Source: Theodoxus fluviatilis (Eukaryota; Mollusca; Gastropoda; Cycloneritida; Neritidae). From it: a stretch of DNA of 52,500 bases. The position numbers and the translations under genes were made by a program. This document shows positions 44,087 through 52,500 of the stretch, piece after piece. The notes beneath the pieces are model-generated. The model was not told the DNA's origin and made no database searches. It saw only the letters and a list, made by a program, of their open reading frames with translations. Location: contig JAWQFJ010000521.1 of the NCBI GenBank assembly GCA_034096865.1, forward strand, positions 85,001 through 137,500, given 5' to 3'. The number at the start of each line of letters is the position of its first letter. Positions within the stretch are counted from its first letter, which is position 1.

Positions 44087-46174
44087 TCACAGCAAGAGAC
44101 CATCACACAACTTGCAACGGTTCTTGTCACCAGCTAGCCAAGCAATGGTGTGCAGCTGCTCCATACTGTAGGCCAATGTATCACACACAGCACATTGCCG
44201 GAAGGGAACCACATGGCAGGGCAGTAGTGTCCAACAGCAGGTGCCAAACTTGTGCCCCTTCTCACAGATGAAGCCCTCCATGAGGCTGCCCTGCTTGCAG
44301 AAGGGGAGCTTGCACACCAGGCAGGTCGGGGTAGTGTTCTCTTTCCACTTGCCCGGCATAATGTGCTCAATGCTGGTGGCGATCATCAGACGGAGGTCCT
44401 CCCCCTCTTCTCCAAGGATCCCACCTTCCATTTCCTGAGTGGCCCAGGTGTGCCATCGAACCAGGATTTGCTGCTCAAAGTCAGTGAGACTCTTTGGTGG
44501 ATTCTTGTTCAGTAGCTCAATTGATGTAGCCACATGGTGCAAGGTGATCAGCATGGTCTGGAGCTGCTCCTCTGCCTGCAGCTGCTTTGGTTCAAGCGAG
44601 AGATCCTCACTCTCATGAAGGGCCAGTCCCAGCCGGCTGAAGAAGTGGAAAACACAGCGAAGTGTCTTGAGCACAGGCAAAGGTTGATCAGCCAGTCGTG
44701 GTGCATACCAGCTTCGGTAGTCTTTGATGACACCACTCAGGTCTGCCTCTCGACCAAGGCATTGCCTAAGGCACTCCAAGACATCTCCAACTCCAAGCAG
44801 GCTGGTACTTGATGTGAGCATGTCATTCAGGTGCTTTCTAGTGTAGGGCATCACTGGAACTATGTGCAGCTTCAAAGGGTCTCTCATCTTCAGGTGGTCA
44901 TAATCTGATGAAGGGCTGTACACAGCAGCACAGTACATGGCATTGACTGAGAGAGCCACACCATGACACATCCAAGTGTGAGCAGCATCCTTGTCAATTG
45001 TGATCACCTGAGTTCCCATCTTGATGGTCTGCTGCTCTTCCACAATCTCAATCTTCTGCAAGAGGCCATCAGCAGATGACATGATGATGGTGTCTCCATG
45101 GCATGCAATACCTGTTCCATGCAGGTAATGAGCAGCCATGCAGTGGGCATGTGTCATCACCAGGGACTTGGACAAGACTGCATATATGGCATATGCCATC
45201 ACATGATGTTCCTTGCACACCAACAGCAATCGGCAACCTGACGGCAAGGTTGTCCAGGCAAGAACACTGACAGCCAGGAGATCATGGGTTTTGTGCAGGT
45301 GGAAGTCAGCCATCTCCAGTTCTCCTTTCTCAAATGTCACATCAACAGCCTGAACAACTCCAGACAGATAGCCAACTGCAAACATACCCGATGTGCCTTG
45401 ACCTGACGGATCTGCCCAGCTGATGGCAGTGGGAATGGATCCTTCTGGGTTGATAACCTTGACAACCTTCACATCCTTGTCGTCCAGGCAAGGGAGGCTG
45501 ATCTTCCACAGGACGATATCTCCATTCTTCATGCCAGCCGCCAGAAGCGTGAAGCGGGGACTGCCGAGCTCCAATTCTTCCTCAGTCTGGACGTCGGGGG
45601 ACCACGCGACCACCACGGCAGCTCGTGCAAACGACTCTTGCTGATGACGCTTTAGGTCTTTGTTGTTGGAGCTCAGAGGGTTGGTCACTTCACGAGAAAT
45701 ACGGTATATCTCTGACAGCTCGACCACTTTCCTCCATGTTCTGAGTGATCTGCCCGTGCTGTAGATGGACAGTCGGTGGTCGTGAGTCAAAGTGGCAAGA
45801 ACTGACCGACCCACCTCGTCGGCCCCAAGAGGAGACCATTCCGCGGACTGAAAGCCTGCATGCGATGTAGTGGACTTTGCCGCGGGGCATAAAGTACGGT
45901 CCAGCATAATGTGATGAAGATCCTCTGTTTTGAAGCGTTTGTGCGCTACCATGTAGTTGAATCCTTCAATCAGCACATTAGGTTCCTCCGCTTCTATGAG
46001 TGACTTCACGAACTGAAAAGCCGGATCCGTTTTGGAGGATTTGAACAGCATTTCGACAATGCATACAGCTTTGTCAGTGCACAGTGCTATCCTGTAATCT
46101 TTGGACCAAGATATTGCACTGTTGCAGGAGACAGTCATGCCAAATGTTGCGGCTATCGACGAGGGGGACGCCAT
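44087..46174 (-). CDS. GTF3C4: GTF3C4, TFIIIC 90-kDa subunit, intronless
   Basis: Subunit of TFIIIC, the factor that binds the A and B boxes of tRNA-type promoters and recruits TFIIIB for RNA polymerase III; it acts in the nucleus. One 2,088-bp frame encodes 695 residues (human about 822). The N-terminal ~400 residues have the beta-propeller character of the TFIIIC delta N-terminal domain: ISWSKDYRIALCTDKAVCI, AEWSPLGADEVGRSVLATLT, AGMKNGDIVLWKISLP, ISWADPSG, MSSADGLLQKI. The C-terminus is the TFIIIC zinc module: CLVCKLPFC, FICEKGHKFGTCCW, CAVCDTLAYS and a final CKLCDG. The start at 46174 (AAAATGG) is preferred over an in-frame ATG at 46222 because of context and the MASPSS N-terminus. No intron was seen. 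Absence of introns suggests an intron-loss or retroposed origin, but the frame is intact. Confidence 0.93.
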   Translation of the reverse strand: MASPSSIAATFGMTVSCNSAISWSKDYRIALCTDKAVCIVEMLFKSSKTDPAFQFVKSLIEAEEPNVLIEGFNYMVAHKRFKTEDLHHIMLDRTLCPAAKSTTSHAGFQSAEWSPLGADEVGRSVLATLTHDHRLSIYSTGRSLRTWRKVVELSEIYRISREVTNPLSSNNKDLKRHQQESFARAAVVVAWSPDVQTEEELELGSPRFTLLAAGMKNGDIVLWKISLPCLDDKDVKVVKVINPEGSIPTAISWADPSGQGTSGMFAVGYLSGVVQAVDVTFEKGELEMADFHLHKTHDLLAVSVLAWTTLPSGCRLLLVCKEHHVMAYAIYAVLSKSLVMTHAHCMAAHYLHGTGIACHGDTIIMSSADGLLQKIEIVEEQQTIKMGTQVITIDKDAAHTWMCHGVALSVNAMYCAAVYSPSSDYDHLKMRDPLKLHIVPVMPYTRKHLNDMLTSSTSLLGVGDVLECLRQCLGREADLSGVIKDYRSWYAPRLADQPLPVLKTLRCVFHFFSRLGLALHESEDLSLEPKQLQAEEQLQTMLITLHHVATSIELLNKNPPKSLTDFEQQILVRWHTWATQEMEGGILGEEGEDLRLMIATSIEHIMPGKWKENTTPTCLVCKLPFCKQGSLMEGFICEKGHKFGTCCWTLLPCHVVPFRQCAVCDTLAYSMEQLHTIAWLAGDKNRCKLCDGLLL

Positions 46175-46400
46175 TTTGCTTTCAACTGTGCAGTACGGAG
46201 TTCCGTTCCCCCTCAACTTCAAATGACAGGGGAAGTAACTGCGAACGACTTACGCCGTCCGTACCTTCTCGTCAAAGATCGTACACGCAGTCGCACGGGG
46301 TCCGTGTCAGGATCGAGTTGGTATATAAATTGGTTTTAAATGTGCTGGAAGGTTGTAGAGAATTAGCACAATATTTTCTATCGCTTTTTTCATCGAATGA
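46175..46400 (-). promoter_or_regulatory. GTF3C4 promoter region
   Basis: Upstream of the GTF3C4 start is GGGGAAGTAACTGC (46229-46242), loosely like the motif near the ISCA2 and FBXO28 starts. A TATATAAA on the + strand at 46321-46328 reads TTTATATA toward the gene, ~150 bp from the ATG. Either could serve initiation; neither is proved. Confidence 0.35.
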
Positions 46401-46577
46401 AAAGCATTTAATATTTGTAAGACTGTTCACTATCTTTTTTAATCTAACTGTGTGCCCACTTCGCATTATTTCTCACGATGATAATTCTTATATACATGGG
46501 TGGGGTGGGTGGGGTGGGAACCACTCTTAGTAATATTCACATATTCCTAAGATGGAAACTGAACAGGACGTGGGCCG
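46401..46577. other. Intergenic, T-rich then GGGTGGG tract
   Basis: Contains a GTGGGGTGGGTGGGGTGGG stretch at about 46500-46519 with potential G-quadruplex character. No exon recognised. Confidence 0.4.
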
Positions 46578-46583
46578 CTCTGT

Positions 46584-46630
<47 letters not shown>

Positions 46631-46835
46631 CGGCGCGTGCGTGTGCGTGCGTGCGTGCGTGTATACGTGTGTATGCGTGCGCGCGCGTGTGGCGTGCGAG
46701 CGGGCGTGTGTGCATGCGTGTTTGTGCGTGCGTGCGTGTGTTTGTGCGTGCGTGTGTTTGTGGTGCGTGCGTGTGTTAGTGCGTGCGTATAGGCCTACGT
46801 GCATGCATGTGTATGAGTGTGCGCGCGCTCGTCTG
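46578..46835. repeat. (GT)n / (GTGC)n array
   Basis: Alternating purine-pyrimidine DNA, with pure GT at the left and TGCGTGCGTG, CGCGCGCG and TTTGTGCG variants to the right. All frames across it are low complexity. The CG-rich alternating parts could form Z-DNA. Confidence 0.95.
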
Positions 46836-47479
46836 CGAGAAGGAGAGGGAAGCTGCCGGGTGACGCAATTAAGGTAGGGCGTGTGAAGAGGGTGGGTAAA
46901 CGTGTGGAAGGCGGGTGGATCGAAGGAGAGGGAGACGACGATGAACTGAGGCTCCTCCACTTCCGTAACCTAGCTGCAGGCGAATGACGATCATACGTAC
47001 GTTTAAACCCTGTCATGAGTTCATCATTTCTAGGGATTTTCATGCAGTGTGAACCAGGTGAACTTTGCAGAGGAAGACAATTAACAGTGAAACGAATACT
47101 CTTTGACAAATTACCAAATTTCACAAACATAACAAAAGTACTCCTGCAACGAACAGCCTTAATTCGTTTTTGTTCGAAACACACCGTGGTGCATGGTGCA
47201 TGTGGACCTTTTTACAAATTTTCACTATAAACGCAAATCAAAACAAGACATTTTATGCATTATCGTTGATCAGACATTGGATTTCTTCGTTTCTTCATTA
47301 ATATAGGCCTACTGGTGATAAAGCGTACGTTAGGATCGAGGCACGGAACGTTGAGGGGTTATCTGTTTATCTACTCGAGATAAATTTCTTGAAACATTTT
47401 ATGACCGTGTCGTAATTTTTGTCATGAGAAGTGACAGTGCGTATGTTATGCTTGGTATGCATATGAATACATCGTTTTT
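46836..47479. other. Intergenic, no recognised gene
   Basis: Unique sequence; frames at 46795-47230 on both strands overlap and are unrecognised. Confidence 0.35.
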
Positions 47480-47565
47480 ATCCCCCTCCCCCTCTCCCCT
47501 CCCCCCCCTCCCCCCCCCTCCCCCTATCCCCCCTCCCCCCTCCCCCCCCCCCCCCCCCCCCCCCT
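47480..47565. repeat. C-rich tract ending in poly-C
   Basis: CCCCT-type units lead into an uninterrupted run of about 22 C near 47543-47564. The complementary strand is G-quadruplex prone. The frame of Pro residues across it is an artefact. Confidence 0.95.
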
Positions 47566-48659
<1,094 letters not shown>

Positions 48660-48845
48660 AGGAAAAAAAAAGGTTACGGCAATCCGACTGACCCATTTTT
48701 TTCTGTCGACCCTATATATTCTTTTTCGATTGTGCAAAAAGAGAGTGAATTTGTTAAAATTTGACGTTCCCATCTTCCCTGCCCTATGAGCTCTCAGGGT
48801 TCCCGACATTTAGGTATTAAAAAAAGCGTTTTCAGCAATAGGGAA
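48660..48845 (+). repeat. Dispersed unknown repeat family, copy 5
   Basis: AAAAAAAAAGGTTACGGCAA, GACTGACCCATTTTTTTCTG, TCGACCCTATATATTCTTTT, CATCTTCCCTGCCCTATGAG, AAAAAAGCGTTTTCAGCAA in order. Same family as the 24.5, 24.96, 35.0 and 39.06-kb copies. Confidence 0.65.
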
Positions 48846-49010
48846 ATGGTTTTTTATATTCAGATGAGTCTACTGTATACATGTGTTTCTTTAAACACAC
48901 CCACCCAAATGTGCAACAGTCTCAACATGACCTCTAAAAAAGAAAAAAACCACGGTTCAGGCATACCTACCGACCCCCTTATCTTTTTCCGTATTGCCTT
49001 AACCTCAACA

Positions 49011-49041
<31 letters not shown>

Positions 49042-49710
49042 CCCCCAAGATAACGCTTGCTGCAAGCAATAACAGAAAATTAAGGACAGTTAATCAACTT
49101 TGTCATCTGAGTGTTACCCCGCCCATAGGATATAAGGGGAATAGTGGGACATATTTGCTTGAGAATTTGCGCCTGCTCATGTTTTGATGATTTGTTATTG
49201 GTGAATCTAGAGGGAAAATTTGTGGGAAATGAATAGCTGTTCGAAATCTGGTGCTCAATAAAAATAAATATCATGTATACCTACATAAACAACGACGACA
49301 ACGACAACAACAACAGACCCTGTGAAACATGGAGCGACCACATGCAAGTTCCATTTTAGTCATCACCACTAAATACAATTGTGATAAACCAGGAAGAGGT
49401 ACATCACTTTAATGTTATCACGATGCTGACGTCCGATGTGATCAATCGATACGAACTATCACATTGACAGGGAGATACTCTAGTTAGTTCTTTGCCCTAA
49501 CATGATAAAGTTATCTCAAGCACATTCTCAAAAGTGGTAAAATGGTGATATAGTCAACATGGTATGTCAAATTGACGTTACTGCATACCACACATGCTTT
49601 CCAATAGCTCTGGAGTGATAGCGCTGGTGTGAAAGGCTGGCCGTTATGTCAGGTCCGTATCTGGAACCAATAAATCCCGGAGAGGGAAATTAGGGGGCTG
49701 GAGGGGTATG
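48846..49710. other. Intergenic, no recognised gene
   Basis: Contains a C-run of about 23 near 49019-49040 and a short (AAC/GAC)n patch near 49290-49315. No exon recognised. Confidence 0.4.
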
Positions 49711-51277
49711 GACCTTATTCACGCGACCCGCCATTTTGGTTTTAAAACGAGGCAGATAACGCGTACATGTCGACATGGCTGACACGTTGAAGACAACAGA
49801 GGGGTTAGCGCAGCTTCAACGACAAAATCCTTTCTGCAGTGGAGGTGACCGGCATTGTTAGATCAAAAACTATTCAAAAATAGTCACAATAGACTATCAT
49901 AACGTATAATTTCTGCACAAAACCCGCAGAAGATAAGTAAACAAACCACACCGTACATACCTAGCACTAGCAGACGAACACGATCGAACCATAGCCACTA
50001 CCCCAGCAGACGATCGAGCTAGTGTGATATAATGTTTCCTGTAAAGCTCGAATGAGTGGCAGCAGATAACTGTTTAGTTCTAGCTTGAATTGACAATTTT
50101 GTTTCCCTGGTCAGGCGAGGACAGAAAATTCACGATCATCCAGTCGATGAGTGCACGATCAACTTAATTGCCGCATTTGGCGTTATGTAACAAGTAAGAT
50201 GATGACAAGAAAATGTAATTAAAGCACAAAACAAAGTTTCATGACAACCAAAATCACCGATTACAATAAATAACTGACCATTTTTACACTTACAACTTTG
50301 TGCTCAAACCTTACAAAGCAAACAAAACACACTGCGGGGAGTGTCCCGGACACTGGACAGGCATCAACACTCAGTGCACGAGTGATCATTTCGCTTTGCT
50401 CTCATTTGTTTCATCTGCTCCGACATGGTAAGCTGGCTATGCCAAGAAACCAACATCTAAATCAGAGTTAGCTGACAAAGTGACAAAGTTACGCATCACA
50501 AAACAATATTTAAATGTATAGACCAAAGCTGATCAGCTTCGCCCGTGATCACACGCTGACCTCATGACAATTAAGCTGGCCAATGAGAGGCAAGGAACGA
50601 AACGGCCGTCTCTTTCCGTAGTTTTCATTGGTTCGAACACTAGCGTTCTAAGCAAAATAACTTTTGTCACTGTGTACAAACCTTTGATGGCATCATAGTC
50701 GATAAACACTTCAATCCTCTTCTCATAGCCTTTTTCACGTTGTCTTCTTGCTATTGTTCTGCCTTCCTTCATAACCCAACCATAATAAATAACAATGGAG
50801 AATGCACAACTAAGACTGCCAAGGAGAATCTTCTGCAAACACATGTTGTGATGCGTAATATCATCGAAAATTCAAGCTCTAAACCTAATATCAGTTAGCA
50901 CGCAAAAAAAATCACATCTAAGTAAACCAGCCAGCCTAGAACTGCTGCCACTCATTCGAGCTTTACATGAAACATTATATCACACTAGCTCGATCGTCTG
51001 CTGGCGTTCGATCGTGTTCGTCTGCTAGGGACGTACGGTGTGGTTTGTTTACTTATCTTCTGCGGGTATTGTGCAGAAATTATACGTTACGATAGTCTAT
51101 TGTGACTATTTTTAAATAGTTTTTTATCTAACAATGCCGGTCACCTCCACTGCAGAAAGGATTTTGTCGTTGAAGCTGCGCTAACCCCTCTGTTGTCTTC
51201 AACGTGTCAGCCATGTCGACATGTTCGCGTTATCTGCCTCGTTTTAAAACTAACATGGCCGCCGCGTGAATAAGGTC
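49711..51277. mobile_element. Fold-back element with ~340-bp inverted arms
   Basis: The left arm 49711-50065 and right arm 50942-51277 are inverted copies of each other: GACCTTATTCACGCG outermost and AATGAGTGGCAGCAG innermost. The left arm has an ~14-bp insertion near 49990; otherwise the arms differ by scattered substitutions. TATG directly flanks both ends (49707-49710, 51278-51281), consistent with a 4-bp target duplication. The 876-bp loop has no transposase and contains an exon-like minus-strand frame at 50682-50832. Each arm carries an inward-facing ATG followed by ADTLKTTEGLAQLQRQNP. A long-TIR or fold-back transposon is the simplest reading; an inverted duplication of a gene's 5' end is the alternative. 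Confidence 0.8.
50682..50832 (-). CDS. Exon-like frame inside the fold-back loop
   Basis: On the minus strand a TGTGTTTGCAG acceptor precedes 151 nt with no stop, followed by a GTTTGT donor after ATCAAAG. The translation starts KILLGSLSCAFSIVIYYGWV, a single hydrophobic segment, then a basic stretch (GRTIARRQREKGYEKR) and EVFIDYDAIK. This looks like a membrane-anchored small protein. I recognise no family. Starting phase 0 and ending phase 1, it needs partner exons; joining it to the arm-encoded ATG frame by the obvious donor is out of phase. Possibly a host exon captured by the element, or chance. Confidence 0.35.
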
Positions 51278-51337
51278 TATGGGTGGGGGCTGGGGGCTGA
51301 AGATGGGGGGACATGCAGTATTTGGCTACAACACCCA

Positions 51338-51417
51338 TCAGTTCAGTTCAGTTCAGTTCAGCTCAGTTCAGTTCAGTTCAGTTCAGTTCGGTTCAGTTCA
51401 GTTCAGTTCAGTTCAGC
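51338..51417. repeat. (GTTCA)n pentanucleotide array
   Basis: About 16 pentamers with single variants (GCTCA near 51361, GTTCG near 51386). The array directly abuts, and seems to replace, the A-box half of the SINE copy that follows. Confidence 0.95.
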
Positions 51418-51665
51418 TGGACCTGCAGGCAGAGGGTGCGGGGTTCGAAACGGCTCGGATTCCAGAGTTGCATCCTTGAGCAAAAGATGCTTAATTCCGA
51501 TTGCTTCTCCCCGCCCCTGCCAAATACCATGGCAGAAAGACGGACACCTGGAGGTCAGTCCAGGTGTGGCCCACCCCCCGAGAGTGTAAGGAAGATTATA
51601 GGGTCGAAACACTCGGCGACGGGGGCTCTTCCTCTGAAGACCGTCTGCTGCTTCGCTCCGTAGGG
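51418..51665 (+). repeat. tRNA-derived SINE copy, A box lost
   Basis: CTGGACCTGCAGGCAGAGGG, a good B box GGGGTTCGAAACGG, then CAGAGTTGCATCCTTGAGC and TTGCTTCTCCCCGCCCCTG match the 10.6-kb copy in order but on the + strand. The A-box region is replaced by the pentanucleotide array. Confidence 0.65.
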
Positions 51666-51689
51666 AGTTTCTAGCTACTCACTTCAGTC

Positions 51690-52300
51690 TCTTAACCCTG
51701 AGATGGGTTGTTGAGGCACCACTGATGACTTTCGGACAATCTTCCTCCATCGATCTCTATCCTCTGTGGCTTGCTGTGAGTCAGCAAAGGTCAAGCCTGT
51801 CCACTCTTTGATGTTGTCTTCCTACCTCTTTTTCTGCCTGTCTCTCCTTCTCCCACCTGGTACGGTACCTTGCAGGATGGTCTTGGCCAGCCCACTGCCT
51901 CTTGACACATGACCACTTCAGCTTTCTGCTTTTCACGATTGAGAGCAGGTCTTCGTACTGTCCAAATGCTCTCCTGATCTTGTTGCTGACTTCCTCATTC
52001 GTGACATGGTCTTTATATGAGATGTTCAGAATCTTGCGGTAGCATCTCATTTCCAGGGCTTGTAAATGTATCCGTCTCTGTAGTTCAGATGTGAGTGTCC
52101 AGGACTCGCAAGCATACAAGAATACGGAGATGGCCAGCGTGCGCATGAGCCTGATCTTCGACGTGAGAGTTATATTTCTGTCACGCCATATTGGCTTCAA
52201 CTTTGCCAATGCTGCTGTTGTTTGTGCTATCCTTGATAGTATCTCTGGTTTGGACCCTTCACCAGTCACAGTAGATCCCCAGGATACTCATCTAAGCTTT
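51690..52300 (-). mobile_element. RTE-type LINE 3' fragment, broken
   Basis: Minus-strand translation includes SKPEILSRIAQT, RDRNITLTSKIRLMRTLAIS, VFLYACESWTLTSELQRRI, EMRCYRKILNISYKDHVTNE and SIVKSRKLKW. This is the C-terminal region of RTE-like non-LTR retrotransposon polymerases. After KLKW the frame is shifted by a small indel, and homology continues in a neighbouring frame, with at least one more shift nearer 51830 and one near 52280. The polymerase core and endonuclease are absent. A dead 5'-truncated copy; no virus is implied. Confidence 0.85.
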
Positions 52301-52500
52301 TACCACCATACATGCATATTCAGTTTTTTTGGCCCCTTCAATGGAAGCGAGGACCGCCGCGGGGTGGCAATGTCCTGACGGCGACCACACACACACACAC
52401 AAGACACACGTACGAAGACTGACCTGCCCCTCCTTGGAAAGACATGATGACTATTTTGAGAGTCCTTCCAGGGCACAGCCAGAGGAAAATGTGCAAGGTC
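52301..52500. other. Right edge, short (CA)n
   Basis: Unique sequence with a CA run at about 52386-52401. It may include more of the RTE element, but I cannot recognise it. Confidence 0.4.

Noticed and set aside
43800..44110. Degenerate tandem repeat running into the GTF3C4 3' end (TTCTTGTTCAC / GGTTCTTGCCCAC / GGTTCTTGTCACC phrases)
   Set aside because: Similarity is limited to short phrases, and the last one is in conserved coding sequence; chance resemblance is more likely.
44134..45890. Frames on both strands overlapping GTF3C4
   Set aside because: They are shadows of the conserved 695-residue frame.
46175..46222. Upstream in-frame ATG of GTF3C4, adding 16 residues
   Set aside because: Weaker start context, and the added residues (MKLRGNGTPYCTVESK) lie before the family-like MASPSS start. 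It remains possible as an alternative start.

Overview
The window is eukaryotic genomic DNA from an animal with intron-containing genes, long AT-rich introns and very dense repeats. Tandem arrays, tRNA-derived SINE remnants, RTE- and L2/CR1-like LINE tails, and a short motif I associate with molluscan gene starts suggest a mollusc, probably a marine gastropod. That assignment is inference; no species is proved by the sequence. Three protein-coding genes can be reconstructed completely and one more only by its last exon.

Layout. 1-13.8 kb holds no gene I can recognise. It contains a degenerate 65-bp minisatellite, a roughly 900-bp GATA/GGTA tetranucleotide block, several CA and CT arrays, a promoter-like patch with a possible first exon near 8.7-8.95 kb, and diverged SINE copies near 10.6-10.96 kb. 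13.88-14.33 kb is the 3' end of a broken L2/CR1-type LINE, abutted by a nine-copy 53-bp minisatellite. 14953-15019 is a terminal exon of a steroid 5-alpha-reductase (SRD5A) family gene whose other exons I could not find. 19.8-21.05 kb is a 300-bp-unit tandem repeat carrying YY1-like and RFX X-box-like motifs.

FBXO28 (+, four exons, 22117-27848) encodes an F-box protein with an enlarged C-terminal coiled coil. ISCA2 (-, four exons, 39812-34662) encodes a mitochondrial A-type Fe-S assembly protein; all splice phases agree and the 153-aa product is close to the human length. GTF3C4 (-, intronless, 46174-44087) encodes the TFIIIC subunit with a beta-propeller and a C-terminal zinc module. FBXO28 and ISCA2 converge; ISCA2 and GTF3C4 are in tandem. 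They are unrelated housekeeping functions (ubiquitin ligase adaptor, Fe-S assembly, Pol III transcription), and nothing suggests that they work together.

The mobile-element content is the unusual part. FBXO28 intron 3 and ISCA2 intron 3 each carry a near-identical ~860-bp element packed with TGACCTTG/CAAGGTCA nuclear-receptor-type sites, both in the sense orientation of their host gene. A fold-back element with ~340-bp inverted arms and a TATG target duplication (49711-51277) encloses an exon-like ORF. Other elements include two short TIR elements (30841-31240, 37491-37724), an unnamed five-copy dispersed family, and an RTE-type LINE fragment at the right edge. I saw no CRISPR array, rRNA gene or intact functional tRNA.
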